A stretch of DNA of 64,000 nt from Ferirhizobium litorale (GCA_030028905.1 JALDYZ010000020.1:1-64000); one strand, 5' to 3'; positions 37,072 to 47,664 are shown, numbered from the stretch's first letter. Notes: generated from the sequence alone by a model not told the origin. Translations and numbers: made by a program.

Positions 37072-38928
37072 TCACTCCTTTACGGAAAGCACCTTGTAGA
37101 GTTGCAGGCCGGTCTCCCCACCGGGCAACGGCTCCAGGTAGATCGGCACCCTGCCCTGCTTCAGTGCGGCATAGAGGCCATCGGCTTTGGTTTTCGCCAC
37201 GATCTTCGTTTGCGGGTCGTCGGGGCAGAATGCCAGGTAGCCGACCTCCGCACCGCGAAGGAACGCGGCTGCTTCCTCCGGTTTTGCGAGGCCGATATGT
37301 AGTTCGGTCAGCATCCCGCCTTCGTTTCGATGGTAGGGTGCCGATAGCACCCGGTGCGGCGTGTAGCGCAGCAGATGAACCCCCAGTTCCGACGGCGCCG
37401 CAACCACCGATTTGGGCAATGCGGCCAAGGGGGCAAGCGCAGCCCGTGACTCGCACTCCCCTCGCGATGCAAGATGGGTCTCCCGCGCACGCTCGAAAAG
37501 GCCGGTGGCACCGCTGCTTGCGAGCGAGCCGCCGAGCGCCCAGACCGCGGGAACCGAAATGATCACCATCAGAAAATAGACGGCCCCCGCTCCCATGTCG
37601 TCGGGATCGGCATGGGCGATGCGTCGCAGGTCGATGATCAGCAGCGACAGCGGCAGGATCGACAGGAGGTTGGCAAACGCCGCGCCACGCACCTGGACCA
37701 GCGCCACCAGAAAACTGACGGTGATCAGGCTCAGAAGAATTGCATGACGCTCAACATCGTCGCGCCGGACGATGCGGAACACACAGACTGCGATAGCCAA
37801 AACGCCAGCTGCATAGTAGCCGCCGACGGCGCCCTGATCGATCCGGACCATCGCGAGGAAGGATCGTGCTTCCGTCACGTGGTCGAGCCACAGGCTGATC
37901 AGCAGCGGGTCGAGGTTGCCGAGCGGATTGCCGAGGCATTGCGGCGCCAGGATGCGGGCGGAGGCAGCGATGACGACGGCATTGCCGGCAAGAATGCCGA
38001 ACCTCGCCTGACGTCCGAGCGGGACACCGACATAGGTCGAGGCGAGCAGCAGACCGCTTCCGATCGTGGCAAGGCCATAGAACCCGATCGACAGGCTGTC
38101 GCAGGTGACCATGGCGTAGAGATGCGGCGGAACCGTTGTCACGAAAGCCGCGGTGATCGCGCCGGCAAGAGCGAGGCTGAAGGCGCGGGCGGCCGGCGCG
38201 AAGGCTGCGCCATGCCAGGCCCAGCGCACTGCCACCACAAGAGCAACGATCGCCACGAAGGGCGTGGTCTCCGCCCCGATGGCGATCGCCAAGGCGACCA
38301 TCAGGCCGGCAATCGCAAAGTTCGCCTTCGCGCCTGCCGTGTCGATCAGCATGGCAGCGATGCAGGCTACAAGAACCAATTGGACGTTATGATGGTCGAT
38401 GGCGCCTGGCAGGAAGCGGTTGGTGGTCAGCACGAAGATCGCGGTCAGACCCAGCGAGACATGCATGACCGCCGTTCCGCCCATGCGGCGGCCGGCAAGC
38501 CCCATCGCTACAAACAATGGAATCACAAGCAGAAGCGGCCAGACGAGAAGGGCGGCTGCCTCTGCCTGCGTGCCTTCCAGATACAATCTGAAGAGGGAGA
38601 CGAGCGCCGCGATCGGCAGGTCGATCAGCCGTGACCAGTGCATGAGCGTGCCGCCGGCGAGGCCGAGGCGATACTGGGTGAGATCGAACCAGCTCTGTCC
38701 GGCCAGCAGATCGCGCACGGTCACAAGCCGCATGACGTCATCATTGTCGGCGCCGACATAATCGGTGGCACCGGGAACATTCACGACGACCAGCGCGGCA
38801 ATGACCGCGATCGCATAGCATAGTGCCATCGGCAGCAAACGCGCGTATAGGGGACCGGCACTGGCGCCAACCGTCCGCCGTCTTCGAAAGAAGTCGCCCT
38901 TCTCTGCCACCGGCACCGCATCTGTCAT
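37072..38928 (-). CDS. GT-C/STT3-like polytopic membrane protein
   Basis: This 618-aa protein has about 11-12 membrane segments and a soluble C-terminal part (about residues 480-618). The first periplasmic loop holds an acidic motif (YVGADNDDVMRLVTVRDLL, about residue 55), followed by GGTLMHWSRLIDLP (about residue 92) and PGAIDHHNVQLVL (about residue 175). These resemble the loop-1 DxD and the G..HW.RL motif of STT3/PglB/AglB-like GT-C transferases. A lipid-linked sugar donor is therefore likely, but donor and acceptor are unknown. It is divergent from a GtrB-like and GtrA-like pair, which supports a shared glycan-transfer role. Confidence 0.7.
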   Translation of the reverse strand: MTDAVPVAEKGDFFRRRRTVGASAGPLYARLLPMALCYAIAVIAALVVVNVPGATDYVGADNDDVMRLVTVRDLLAGQSWFDLTQYRLGLAGGTLMHWSRLIDLPIAALVSLFRLYLEGTQAEAAALLVWPLLLVIPLFVAMGLAGRRMGGTAVMHVSLGLTAIFVLTTNRFLPGAIDHHNVQLVLVACIAAMLIDTAGAKANFAIAGLMVALAIAIGAETTPFVAIVALVVAVRWAWHGAAFAPAARAFSLALAGAITAAFVTTVPPHLYAMVTCDSLSIGFYGLATIGSGLLLASTYVGVPLGRQARFGILAGNAVVIAASARILAPQCLGNPLGNLDPLLISLWLDHVTEARSFLAMVRIDQGAVGGYYAAGVLAIAVCVFRIVRRDDVERHAILLSLITVSFLVALVQVRGAAFANLLSILPLSLLIIDLRRIAHADPDDMGAGAVYFLMVIISVPAVWALGGSLASSGATGLFERARETHLASRGECESRAALAPLAALPKSVVAAPSELGVHLLRYTPHRVLSAPYHRNEGGMLTELHIGLAKPEEAAAFLRGAEVGYLAFCPDDPQTKIVAKTKADGLYAALKQGRVPIYLEPLPGGETGLQLYKVLSVKE

Positions 38929-39052
38929 GCCAACTGACCCTTTATTGTCCTTCGACCGATCCCGCGAAACCTAGCCTTAACCTTCTCAAGAAATAGTAAA
39001 ACGGCTCGGATCACGGGAGTCCGGCGCTTGTTCTTTGAGGCGGGTGGCAATC

Positions 39053-40075
39053 ATGACGGAATCCGGAGTGGACTCTCTCGAGATCGCAGTGCTCTTGCCC
39101 TGCTACAACGAGGCGGCGACCATTGCCTCTGTCGTCCGGGGCTTCCGCCAGGCGCTCCCGACCGCCCGTATCTATGTCTACGACAACAACTCGACGGACG
39201 GGACCGCGCTCGCCGCCATGCTTGCGGGTGCCGAAGTGCTGCGCGAGCGCCGTCAGGGCAAGGGCAATGTCGTGCGCCGGATGTTTTCCGATATCGATGC
39301 CGACATTTATGTGATGGCCGACGGCGACGGTACCTATTCTCCCGCAGATGCCGAGGAACTGATCCGCACCCTGCTGACCGAACGCGCCGACATGGTCGTC
39401 GGCACGCGGCGTGGCGTTACATCGGATGCCGGCCGGCAGGGACATGCCTTCGGGAACCGGATTTTCAGCACCCTCTACCGCGCCCTGTTCGGTACCGATT
39501 TCACCGACATCTTCTCCGGCTACCGGGCCTTCTCGCGCCGCTTCGCCAAGAGCTTCCCCGCCGTCTCCGTCGGGTTCGAGATAGAGACCGAAATGTCGGT
39601 GCATGCATCGCGGCTGAAGCTGCCGGTGGCCGAGCTCGAACTCGACTACGGTCGACGGCCCGAAGGCTCGCATTCCAAGCTCTCTACCTTCCGGGACGGC
39701 GCCAGGATCCTCTGGATGTTTGCGATGCTGATGAAGGAAACGCGCCCTTTTACTTTTTTCGGTGCGATCAGTACCGCTTTCATGGCTGCAAGCGCCGCCT
39801 TCATGGTGCCGGTGCTCGTCGCCTACTTCGAGACCGGTTTCGTCGAGCGTCTTCCGACCTGGGTGCTCGCCATGGCGCTGATGATGGTCTCCTTCATGCT
39901 GTTCACCGCCGGGCTGGTCCTCGATTCGGTCGCCCGGGCGCGCGCCGAACAGTTACGCATCCACTACATGGGCGTCGAGGCACTTTCCAAAAGACGCACC
40001 TTGGCCCGCATTCCATACACACCAGCGATGCAACCGCCTGTGAGCGCGCGCGCTGACGAGGCTGACGCTGCATGA
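39053..40075 (+). CDS. GT2 polyprenyl-phosphate glycosyltransferase (GtrB-like)
   Basis: This 340-aa protein is a family-2 glycosyltransferase of the dolichol/undecaprenyl-phosphate sugar synthase type. It has VLLPCYNEAATIASVV (about residue 12), VYDNNSTDGT, the DxD-type VMADGDGTYSPAD and FSGYRAFSRRF, with two membrane helices near the C-terminus (about 235-300). Such enzymes load a sugar onto undecaprenyl phosphate on the cytoplasmic face. The ATG at 39053 is preferred over a TTG 18 nt upstream. The stop overlaps the GtrA-like gene by 4 bp. Confidence 0.88.
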   Translation: MTESGVDSLEIAVLLPCYNEAATIASVVRGFRQALPTARIYVYDNNSTDGTALAAMLAGAEVLRERRQGKGNVVRRMFSDIDADIYVMADGDGTYSPADAEELIRTLLTERADMVVGTRRGVTSDAGRQGHAFGNRIFSTLYRALFGTDFTDIFSGYRAFSRRFAKSFPAVSVGFEIETEMSVHASRLKLPVAELELDYGRRPEGSHSKLSTFRDGARILWMFAMLMKETRPFTFFGAISTAFMAASAAFMVPVLVAYFETGFVERLPTWVLAMALMMVSFMLFTAGLVLDSVARARAEQLRIHYMGVEALSKRRTLARIPYTPAMQPPVSARADEADAA

Positions 40076-40449
40076 GGAGAATCGTCAGTTTTGTTCTTGC
40101 CGGCGGTTGTGGGTTCGCCGTTGACGCCGCTGTCCTCAGCCTGCTCGTTGCCTTCACGCCGTTCGGGCCATTCGCAGCCCGCGCCATCGCCATCGCGGTC
40201 GCCATGGCAGCGACCTGGGGGCTGAACCGAACCTTCACCTTTGGTCGGTCCGGTCGAACGCTTGCCGATGAAGGGGTGCGCTACGGTTCCGTGGGCCTGC
40301 TGTCGGCACTGTTGAACTATGCGCTCTACGCGGCGCTCCTGCTGTCCATTCCGCAACTGCGGCCCCTGCCTGCTCTGGCAATGGCCTCGCTTGCCGCCAT
40401 GGCCTTCAGCTTCTTCGGCTACGCACGCTTCGTCTTTCGCAGGTCCTGA
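40072..40449 (+). CDS. GtrA-family membrane protein
   Basis: This 125-aa protein has four predicted membrane segments and the GtrA signature (FVLAGGCGFAVDAAVLSLLV, WGLNRTFTFG). GtrA proteins are proposed to flip undecaprenyl-phosphate-linked sugars across the inner membrane. Coupling by ATGA to the GtrB-like gene fits loading then flipping, with the divergent STT3-like protein as candidate transferase. Confidence 0.9.
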   Translation: MRRIVSFVLAGGCGFAVDAAVLSLLVAFTPFGPFAARAIAIAVAMAATWGLNRTFTFGRSGRTLADEGVRYGSVGLLSALLNYALYAALLLSIPQLRPLPALAMASLAAMAFSFFGYARFVFRRS

Positions 40450-40463
40450 GCGAACTGCATTGC

Positions 40464-41450
40464 TCACACGGGCTCCCAGCCATCCTTCTCGCTGGCGCGG
40501 TAGATTGCATCGATGAACTTCTGGCTGAGCTTCGAGCTTTCCAGCGACACGATTTCCTGGCTCTCGCCGATGGCGGCGCGGGCGAAGGCCTCCGCCTCGC
40601 ATTTGTACTGGCGACTGTCCTGGAAGCGGAAGACTTGGGACTGCGAGTGGTTCTGGTTGGTGAGTTCGATTTCCTCGGCACCATAGCGGTCGGCATTGAA
40701 GGGCGACTTCACTTCGATGAAACCCTCCGTGCCATGGAAGACCATCACCTGGCGGGCGGCGAGCTGGGTGGACACGTAAAAGCTGAGCTCGAAGTCGCCG
40801 AAATCCGCCTTGACCGAGGAATAGATGTCGGTGCCAAATTCCGGATCGCGCGCGGTCACGGCCTGCACGCGCAGCGGTTCCTTGCCGCTGACGAACCGGG
40901 TGGTGATGGTCGGATAGACGCCGATGTCCGGCAAAGCCCCACCGCCGAGCGCGGGGATGTTTCGCATGTTGTTCGCATCACGGTTGAAGTAGGAAAAAGC
41001 GCCCTGGACGTGGCGCAACGCGCCGATCCGCCCTTCGGCGATCAGCGAGCGCACCTTGTGCCAGAGCGGGGCATAGGTGACCATGTAGGCTTCGGTGATC
41101 AGCACCTTGTTGCGATCGCGCGCGACGATCAGCTGGTCGATGTCATCGGCCTTGAGGGCGATCGGCTTCTCGCAGAGAACGTGCTTGCCGGCATTCGCCG
41201 CCTTGATCGACCATTCGACATGCTGCGAGGTCGGCAGCGGGATGTAGACCGCGTCGATCATATCCGAGGCCAGCATCTCCTCGTAGGAGCCAAAGGCGTG
41301 CGGCACGGAAAACCGATCCGCCATGGCACGCGCCTTGGCAAGGTCCCGGCTGGCGATCGCCGTCACAACGCAGTTTTCGGCATCCTGGATTGCCGGAACG
41401 ACGAGCTCGCGACCGATCTTGGCAGTCGACAGGATCCCGAAGCGCAACAT
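40464..41450 (-). CDS. Gfo/Idh/MocA-family oxidoreductase
   Basis: This 328-aa protein has an N-terminal Rossmann domain ([21 protein letters not shown]) and the family EKP motif ([17 protein letters not shown], about residue 95). The C-terminal alpha/beta domain would bind a sugar or polyol. NAD(P)-dependent oxidation of a sugar derivative is likely; the substrate is unknown. AGGAG lies 8 nt before the ATG at 41450; longer readings add 51 unconserved residues. It is divergent from an aldo/keto reductase. Confidence 0.9.
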   Translation of the reverse strand: MLRFGILSTAKIGRELVVPAIQDAENCVVTAIASRDLAKARAMADRFSVPHAFGSYEEMLASDMIDAVYIPLPTSQHVEWSIKAANAGKHVLCEKPIALKADDIDQLIVARDRNKVLITEAYMVTYAPLWHKVRSLIAEGRIGALRHVQGAFSYFNRDANNMRNIPALGGGALPDIGVYPTITTRFVSGKEPLRVQAVTARDPEFGTDIYSSVKADFGDFELSFYVSTQLAARQVMVFHGTEGFIEVKSPFNADRYGAEEIELTNQNHSQSQVFRFQDSRQYKCEAEAFARAAIGESQEIVSLESSKLSQKFIDAIYRASEKDGWEPV

Positions 41451-41621
41451 GATTTTTCTCCTCTTTCGCTTGCGCGCAACTCTATTCAGCCAGCGCTCCT
41501 CCGGCAATGGCGCGATCACTTTTTGCAGCGGTCCATTTTCCGGACGCGCGAAAACGCATAAGTATGTCTGGCGGCAGTTCGCCGTTTCCACTTTTTCAAT
41601 CAATCAATTTGGGAGAGCGCC

Positions 41622-42572
41622 ATGGACATGCGCCGACTTGGAAAAACCGGCCTGTCGATTGCCCCGATCGTTTTCGGCGGCAATGTGTTCGGCTGGACGG
41701 CGGATGAAAAGACATCCTTCGAACTGCTAGACGGCTTCTTCGATGCCGGATTCAACACGATCGACACGGCGGATGTCTACTCCGCCTGGGTTGATGGCCA
41801 TGAAGGTGGCGAAAGCGAAATCATCATCGGCAAATGGCTGAAGCGGGGTCATGTTGCCCGCGACAAGGCGGTGATCGTCACCAAGGTCGGTTTCGACAAC
41901 AACGGCCGCAAGACCGGCCTTGGCAAGGCGTGGATCGCCGAGGCCGTGGAGGCTTCGCTCCGCCGGATGCAAACCGACTACATAGACCTCTATCTGGCCC
42001 ACAAACCCGACCCCGGTGTGCCGCATGAGGAAACGCTGGAGGCATTCGCCAAGCTGAAACAGCAAGGCAAGATCCGGTCGGTCGGCTGCTCCAATTTCGA
42101 TGCCGACCTGCTGCAGGATACGCTTGACGTCGCCGCCAAGACCGGCCTGCCCCGCTATGATGTGGTGCAGCCGGAATATAATCTCTACACCCGCGACAAG
42201 TTCGAAGGTCCGCTTGCCGATCTCTGCGTGAAGGAGGATATCGGCGTCATTTCCTACTATGCGCTCGCCGCAGGCTTCCTCTCCGGGAAATACCGAACCA
42301 CGAAGGACATCGAAGGGGCCGCCCGGGCCTACCGGGTCGGTGACTATCTCAACGACAAGGGTCTGCGCATCCTTGCCGCGCTCGACAAGGTCGCGGCGGA
42401 AAGCGGCGCCAGGCCCGCCGAAGTTGCCATCGCCTGGTTGATCGCCAAGCCTGCCGTGACTGCCCCGATTGCCAGCGCCACCAACAACAGCCAGTTGCAG
42501 AGCCTGACGAGGGCTGCAAGCCTCAAGCTATCGGCCGACGCCATCGCCCTGCTCGATCGGGCCGGCGCGTGA
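41622..42572 (+). CDS. Aldo/keto reductase
   Basis: This 316-aa NADPH-dependent aldo/keto reductase has a TIM barrel with FNTIDTADVYSAW (catalytic Asp and Tyr, about residues 45-52), VIVTKVGFDNNG (Lys), YIDLYLAHKPDPGVPHEETLEA (His) and IGVISYYALAAGFLSGKY. GGGAG precedes the ATG. Its substrate is unknown. It is followed by a GNAT gene on the same strand after 20 bp. Confidence 0.92.
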   Translation: MDMRRLGKTGLSIAPIVFGGNVFGWTADEKTSFELLDGFFDAGFNTIDTADVYSAWVDGHEGGESEIIIGKWLKRGHVARDKAVIVTKVGFDNNGRKTGLGKAWIAEAVEASLRRMQTDYIDLYLAHKPDPGVPHEETLEAFAKLKQQGKIRSVGCSNFDADLLQDTLDVAAKTGLPRYDVVQPEYNLYTRDKFEGPLADLCVKEDIGVISYYALAAGFLSGKYRTTKDIEGAARAYRVGDYLNDKGLRILAALDKVAAESGARPAEVAIAWLIAKPAVTAPIASATNNSQLQSLTRAASLKLSADAIALLDRAGA

Positions 42573-42592
42573 GAACGACGATCGGAGCAAGG

Positions 42593-43036
42593 ATGACCGT
42601 TACGATCCGCGATGCGCGTCCGCAGGACGAGGCAGACTGGCGCCGCCTGTGGGACGCTTACCTCGATTTCTACGAGACCACGCTCGACCCCGAGATCACC
42701 GATGCGACCTGGCGGCGGGCCCATGACCCTGCTTCGGCGATCTTCATGCGGGTTGCCGAACTCGACGGCAAGATGGTGGGCTTCGCGACCTGCATTACCC
42801 ATGAAGGCACCTGGGTCAAGGATCTCGATTGCTACCTGGAGGACCTCTACGTCGACGCCGAGGCACGCGGCCACGGGCTCGGACGCGCCCTGCTCGACGA
42901 TCTCGTCGCGCTTTGCAGGAAAAACGGCTGGGCGCGGCTCTACTGGCATACCAGCGCCGACAACCACCGTGCCCGCAAGCTCTACGACCAGTACGTCAAG
43001 ACCGACGACCACATCCGGTATCGGATGAGCTTCTGA
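42593..43036 (+). CDS. GNAT-family N-acetyltransferase
   Basis: This 147-aa acetyltransferase has the acetyl-CoA motif VDAEARGHGLGRALLDDLVALC (about residues 83-104) and a C-terminal YWHTSADNHRARKLYDQY, common in protein or small-molecule GNATs. The substrate cannot be deduced. GGAG lies 5 nt before the ATG at 42593. It probably shares a transcript with the aldo/keto reductase. Confidence 0.88.
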   Translation: MTVTIRDARPQDEADWRRLWDAYLDFYETTLDPEITDATWRRAHDPASAIFMRVAELDGKMVGFATCITHEGTWVKDLDCYLEDLYVDAEARGHGLGRALLDDLVALCRKNGWARLYWHTSADNHRARKLYDQYVKTDDHIRYRMSF

Positions 43037-43054
43037 CGGAAAGCAAGGCAAGAC

Positions 43055-43090
43055 AAAGGCGGCTTGCCGGACGGCAGCCGCCTTTTTGGT
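43055..43090. terminator. Rho-independent terminator
   Basis: AAAGGCGGCT pairs with AGCCGCCTTT over an 11-nt loop and is followed by a T-run on the plus strand. It separates the GNAT gene from the convergent pheT, and the A-run on the left could serve pheT as well. Confidence 0.88.
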
Positions 43091-43114
43091 GTTCACATTG
43101 GATACGACACTGGC

Positions 43115-45538
43115 TCAGGCGCGCAGCACGCCGCCGGTGGTCTTCGTGACGTTGGCGACGATCCTTGCCGTAAGCGCCTCGAAATCTTCATCCGTCAGCG
43201 TGCGCTCGACGGGCTGGATCACAACCTCGATCGCCACCGATTTCTTGCCCTCGCCCAGCGACGCGCCCTCGAAGACGTCGAAGACATTGACGCCACTGAC
43301 GAGCTTGCGGTCGGCGCTTGCGGCCGCCTTGACCAGTGCTCCCGCCTCGACTGCCTTGTCGACGACGAAGGCAAAGTCGCGCCTGACCGCCTGGAAAGGT
43401 GAGAGCTCAAGCGCCGGCTTGGTGCGCGTCGCCTTCTTCTTCGGTTCGGGCATGGCGTCGATGAAGATCTCGAAGCCGCATAGCGCGCCCGAGACATCCA
43501 TCGCTTCGAGCGTCTTCGGATGGAACTCCCCGAAATAGCCGAGTACCATCTTTGGCCCCATCTTGATGGTGCCGGAGCGACCGGGGTGATACCAGGACGG
43601 CGCGCCCTTCTCGATCTGGACGTTGCCCATCGGCAGGCCGCAGGCTTCGATCACCGCCAGTGCATCAGCCTTGGCATCGAAGACGTCGACCGGCTTGCCG
43701 CCGCCCTTGGCGGCATTCGACCACATCCGGCCGGCGCCGCTCAGCGACGCAGTGCCGCGACGGACGCCGCCGGCCACGCGACGTTGGCTTTCGGGCGTGT
43801 CACCCTCGTAGGTACCCGACACTTCGAAGATCGCCACATCGCCGAAGCCCTTGTCGGCATTGCGCTGGGCAGCCGACAGCAGGCCCGGCAGCAGCGACGG
43901 CCGCATGTCGGACATGTCGGACGCGATCGGATTGGCAAGCTTGAGCACCGGCGAACCACCGCCGAAGAGCTTTGCCTGCTCTTCCGAGATGAAGGACCAG
44001 GTAACGGCCTCGAGCATTCCGCGGGCGGCGAGCGCGCGCTTGGCCGTACGGGTGCGGATCTGCAGCGTCGTCAGGATCTTGCCGTTGACCACCGAGTGGC
44101 TCTCGAGCGGTGCGGGCTTGATGTTGTCGACGCCGTGGATGCGCATGATCTCCTCGACGAGGTCGGCCTTGCCGTCCACGTCCGGTCGCCAGGACGGAAC
44201 CTTGACCGAAACCTGCTCGCCTGTGCCGGAAACAGAGAAGCCGAGCTTTGTCAGGATGTCGACACTCTCCTCCGGAGACACGTCGAGGCCGGTCAGGCGC
44301 TTGACCTCGGAGAACGGGAAATCGACGACCTTCGGCTCAAATCCCTTGTAGCCGACCACCTTGGCAGCGGCCGGCGTACCGCCGCAAAGCTCCAGTACCA
44401 ATTCCGTGGTGCGTTCCAGCCCGGGTACCATGTATTCCGGGTCGACGCCGCGTTCGAAGCGATAGCGGGCGTCGGTGATGATGCCGAGCGTACGGCCGGT
44501 ACGGGCGATATTGATCGGATCCCAGAGTGCCGACTCGATCAGCATGTCGACGGTGTTCTCGTCGCAGCCGGAATGCTCGCCACCCATGACGCCGCCGATC
44601 GACTCGACTCCGTTGTCGTCGGCGATGACGACGTTAGCCGGCGAAAGAATGTATTCGCGCTGGTCGAGCGCGAGTACCGTCTCACCCTCGCGAGCGCGGC
44701 GAACGACAAGATTTCCCTTCACCTTGGCGGCATCGAAGACGTGCATCGGCCGTCCCTGGTCGAAGGTCATGTAGTTGGTGATATCGACCAGTGCATTGAT
44801 GGGACGCAGGCCGATGGCGATCAGGCGCTGCTGCATCCAGCGCGGGCTCGGCCTGTTCTTGACGCCGCGCACAAGGCGAAGCGCAAAGCCCGGGCAAAGC
44901 CGGTCGTCGTCAAGATCGAGCACCAGTCCGACGGGCGTCTCGCCTTCGACGTTGAATTTCGGTGTCGGGCGGCTCTTCAGCGTGCCGAGGCCGGAGGCTG
45001 CCAGGTCCCGAGCAATGCCGTGGACGCTGGTGCAATCCGGGCGGTTCGGCGTCAGATTGATCTCGATCACCGGGTCGTCGATGCCGGCATAGGCGGCAAA
45101 GCTGGTCCCGACCAGCGCATCGCCCGGCAGGTCGATGATGCCGTCATGATTGTCTGACATGTCGAGCTCCTTTTCGGAGCACATCATGCCGTGGCTTTCG
45201 ACACCGCGGATATTACCGACGGCGAGCGTCACGTCGATGCCGGGAACATAGGTGCCGGGCGCAGCAAACGCCCCGACGAGGCCGGTGCGGGCATTCGGCG
45301 CGCCGCAAACCACCTGAACGGGTTTGCCCGTCCCGGTATCCACCGACAGGACCTTCAGCTTGTCAGCATTCGGGTGTTTCTCGGCAGCGACGACGCGGGC
45401 GATCACAAAGGGTCGATAGGAGGCCTTGTCGTCAACATCCTCGACCTCGAGGCCGATGGAGGTCAGGCGCTCGCAGATTTCCGAGAGCGAGGCGTCGGTC
45501 GCCAGATGTTCCTTCAGCCAGGAGAGTGTGAATTTCAT
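43115..45538 (-). CDS. pheT: Phenylalanine-tRNA ligase beta subunit
   Basis: PheT is the beta subunit of the alpha2-beta2 phenylalanyl-tRNA synthetase. The 807-aa protein starts [12 protein letters not shown]. It has the N-terminal tRNA-binding OB fold (about 40-150), B3/B4 editing domain, B5 domain, catalytic-like core and a C-terminal ferredoxin-fold anticodon-binding domain (about 710-807, [14 protein letters not shown]). It lies 11 bp after pheS. Confidence 0.97.
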   Translation of the reverse strand: MKFTLSWLKEHLATDASLSEICERLTSIGLEVEDVDDKASYRPFVIARVVAAEKHPNADKLKVLSVDTGTGKPVQVVCGAPNARTGLVGAFAAPGTYVPGIDVTLAVGNIRGVESHGMMCSEKELDMSDNHDGIIDLPGDALVGTSFAAYAGIDDPVIEINLTPNRPDCTSVHGIARDLAASGLGTLKSRPTPKFNVEGETPVGLVLDLDDDRLCPGFALRLVRGVKNRPSPRWMQQRLIAIGLRPINALVDITNYMTFDQGRPMHVFDAAKVKGNLVVRRAREGETVLALDQREYILSPANVVIADDNGVESIGGVMGGEHSGCDENTVDMLIESALWDPINIARTGRTLGIITDARYRFERGVDPEYMVPGLERTTELVLELCGGTPAAAKVVGYKGFEPKVVDFPFSEVKRLTGLDVSPEESVDILTKLGFSVSGTGEQVSVKVPSWRPDVDGKADLVEEIMRIHGVDNIKPAPLESHSVVNGKILTTLQIRTRTAKRALAARGMLEAVTWSFISEEQAKLFGGGSPVLKLANPIASDMSDMRPSLLPGLLSAAQRNADKGFGDVAIFEVSGTYEGDTPESQRRVAGGVRRGTASLSGAGRMWSNAAKGGGKPVDVFDAKADALAVIEACGLPMGNVQIEKGAPSWYHPGRSGTIKMGPKMVLGYFGEFHPKTLEAMDVSGALCGFEIFIDAMPEPKKKATRTKPALELSPFQAVRRDFAFVVDKAVEAGALVKAAASADRKLVSGVNVFDVFEGASLGEGKKSVAIEVVIQPVERTLTDEDFEALTARIVANVTKTTGGVLRA

Positions 45539-45549
45539 GATCGTTTCCC

Positions 45550-46632
45550 TTAAGCAGAAAGGCCGCCGAACAGCGTCGGCATGTCGAGCGGGCGGAAGCC
45601 GTAGTGTGCAATCCAGCGGACATCGGCATTGAAGAAGTCGCGCAGGTCCGGCATGCCGTATTTCAACATGGCAATGCGGTCGAGGCCCATGCCCCAGGCA
45701 AAACCCTGATACTCATCCGGGTCGAGGCCACCGGAGCGTAACACGTTCGGATGGACCATGCCGCAGCCGAGGATTTCCATCCAGTCGGTGCCTTCGCCGA
45801 ACTTGACGATCGGGCCAGAGCGGTCACACTGGATATCCACCTCGAACGACGGTTCGGTGAAGGGAAAGAACGACGGGCGGAAGCGCATCGTCACACTGTC
45901 AACCTCGAAGAAGGCCTTGCAGAATTCTTCGAGAACCCAGCGCATGTTGGCGACGTTGGCCTTCTTGTCGACCACCAGCCCCTCGACCTGATGGAACATC
46001 GGCGAATGAGTGGCGTCGGAATCCTGCCGGTAGGTCTTGCCGGGGATGATGATGCGGATCGGCGGCTGCTGCGCTTCCATGGTCCGGATCTGCACCGGCG
46101 AGGTATGGGTGCGCAGGACCTTCCGCTCGCCGTTTTCGTCCGGCTGGAAGAAGAAGGTGTCGTGCATCTCGCGCGCCGGATGACCTTCGGGAAAGTTCAA
46201 CGCGGTGAAATTGTAATAGTCGGTCTCGACATCCGGGCCTTCCGCGAGCGAGAAGCCCATGTCGGCAAAGATTGCGGTGATCTCGTCGACGATCTGGCTG
46301 ATCGGATGGATGCGGCCGAGCTCGGTCGGCGAGGAACGCACCGGCAGGCTGACATCGACGGTCTCGGCGGCGAGGCGGGCGGCGATCGCCGCGTCCTTCA
46401 ACTCGGCCTTCCGGACGGCGATTGACTCCGCAACTTCGTTCTTCAACGCATTGATGGCGGCTCCGCGCGTCTGGCGTTCTTCCGCCGACATCGCGCCCAG
46501 CGTCTTCAAGAGTTCCGAGATCGAGCCCTTCTTGCCGAGGGCGCCAACGCGCACGGCTTCGATCGAAGCCTCGTCACTGGCGGCGGCAATTTCTGCCAGC
46601 AGCGATGTTTTCAAACTGTCGAGGTCGGACAT
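45550..46632 (-). CDS. pheS: Phenylalanine-tRNA ligase alpha subunit
   Basis: PheS is the catalytic alpha subunit that activates phenylalanine and charges tRNA-Phe. The 360-aa protein has an N-terminal coiled-coil region (about 1-90) and class II aaRS motifs: [28 protein letters not shown] (motif 2 region), [17 protein letters not shown] and [17 protein letters not shown] (motif 3). It is the first gene of pheST, 142 bp after rplT with a strong hairpin in between. Confidence 0.97.
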   Translation of the reverse strand: MSDLDSLKTSLLAEIAAASDEASIEAVRVGALGKKGSISELLKTLGAMSAEERQTRGAAINALKNEVAESIAVRKAELKDAAIAARLAAETVDVSLPVRSSPTELGRIHPISQIVDEITAIFADMGFSLAEGPDVETDYYNFTALNFPEGHPAREMHDTFFFQPDENGERKVLRTHTSPVQIRTMEAQQPPIRIIIPGKTYRQDSDATHSPMFHQVEGLVVDKKANVANMRWVLEEFCKAFFEVDSVTMRFRPSFFPFTEPSFEVDIQCDRSGPIVKFGEGTDWMEILGCGMVHPNVLRSGGLDPDEYQGFAWGMGLDRIAMLKYGMPDLRDFFNADVRWIAHYGFRPLDMPTLFGGLSA

Positions 46633-46705
46633 GTCCTGCTCTTTCTGTGCATGAAACGGGCTGCGTCACGCCCGGGCGAAAGGTGAAAAGCCGTTGGTCA
46701 TGAAA

Positions 46706-46736
46706 AAACCCGCGCCAGCCCTGCCAGCGCGGGTTT
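46706..46736 (-). terminator. Terminator between rplT and pheS
   Basis: Read on the minus strand, a perfect 10-bp stem (AAACCCGCGC complement) with an 11-nt loop is followed by TTTTTT. It should end rplT transcription and implies that pheST has its own promoter or depends on read-through. Confidence 0.9.
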
Positions 46737-46774
46737 CCCAACTTTAGGTATAAAAGCTTTGGGAAGCGCTGGTC

Positions 46775-47179
46775 TTAGCGAACCGCGCTTTCAAACTCGT
46801 TGGCCGTGCCGGCATCCTTGAGATAGGCAAGAGCCTTCTTGGAGGCAGCAACGAGCACGCCGAAGGCGGCGGTTTCATGGATTGCCATGTCCGAAAGTAC
46901 CTTGCGGTCAACTTCGATGCCAGCCTTGTTCAGGCCGTCGATGAAGCGGCCGTAGGTCAGGCCATGCTCGCGGACGGCAGCATTGATGCGCTGGATCCAG
47001 AGAGCGCGGAAGTTGCGCTTGTTGACCTTGCGGTCGCGGTAAGCGTACTGCTTCGAACGATCCACGGCTGCCTTTGCAGCGCGGATGGTGTTCTTGCGAC
47101 GGCCGTAGAAGCCCTTTGCGGCCTTCAGAACCTTCTTATGCTTTGCGTGGGCGGTAACGCCGCGTTTTACGCGTGCCAT
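46775..47179 (-). CDS. rplT: 50S ribosomal protein L20
   Basis: L20 binds 23S rRNA early in 50S assembly. The 134-aa protein begins [28 protein letters not shown] and contains [22 protein letters not shown], both diagnostic. It is 10-15 residues longer at the C-terminus than E. coli L20, as usual for alphaproteobacteria. It follows rpmI by 40 bp in the conserved infC-rpmI-rplT order. Confidence 0.98.
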   Translation of the reverse strand: MARVKRGVTAHAKHKKVLKAAKGFYGRRKNTIRAAKAAVDRSKQYAYRDRKVNKRNFRALWIQRINAAVREHGLTYGRFIDGLNKAGIEVDRKVLSDMAIHETAAFGVLVAASKKALAYLKDAGTANEFESAVR

Positions 47180-47219
47180 GTCATGATCTCCTTAAACGTA
47201 TCCAAAAAGCCTGAAAGTC

Positions 47220-47423
47220 TCAGAGACCGTTCGGCAGGTAGTTCTTGATGACTTTCTTGCCGTCAGCTTCGGCAAGGATCATCGTGCCGCGGGCGTCGCG
47301 GATGAACTTGTTGGTACGTTTGATCATGCCGTGGCGCTTGCCAGCGGCAGCCGCTACGACCTTGCCCGTTGCGGTGATCTTGAACCGCTTCTTGGCAGAC
47401 GATTTCGTCTTCATCTTGGGCAT
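47220..47423 (-). CDS. rpmI: 50S ribosomal protein L35
   Basis: L35 is a 67-aa basic 50S subunit protein. The sequence [20 protein letters not shown] and C-terminal IKNYLPNGL are diagnostic. The ATG at 47423 gives the family length; the longer frame upstream adds 25 unrelated residues. Confidence 0.98.
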   Translation of the reverse strand: MPKMKTKSSAKKRFKITATGKVVAAAAGKRHGMIKRTNKFIRDARGTMILAEADGKKVIKNYLPNGL

Positions 47424-47607
47424 TTTGCTACTCCATTGTTTTTTGTTTCGAAACGGACAGACGACGCCCGTTTTCAAGCATAAGAACGGCCACGGCATGC
47501 CCTGCCGGACCGTTCGGACGGGCGCTTATAACCGCAGAACCGGAAAAGTGCAACGGGGTTTCACCGAAGGACTTCACCGAAACGCCACGGCGTGACGCTC
47601 GAACGAA

Positions 47608-47636
47608 GAAAGCCGCCCCTCTCGGGGACGGCTTTC
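47608..47636 (-). terminator. Hairpin between infC and rpmI
   Basis: GAAAGCCG with an adjacent CCCC pairs with GGGG and CGGCTTTC, giving a 12-bp stem interrupted by one bulged base. On the minus strand it ends in CTTTCTTCG, a weak T-run. It lies in the 241-bp gap after infC and may partly uncouple rpmI-rplT from infC. Confidence 0.65.
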
Positions 47637-47664
47637 GCATTTACGAACAAACAAAGCGGCAGCC

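Noticed and set aside
43520-45157. 545-codon plus-strand open frame opposite pheT
   Set aside because: It lies entirely antisense to pheT and has no recognisable domain or start signal.
46666-46701. Possible pheST leader peptide (11 codons with two Phe)
   Set aside because: It begins right after the terminator T-run, has no ribosome site, has only two Phe codons, and no terminator lies between it and pheS, so attenuation is not supported.
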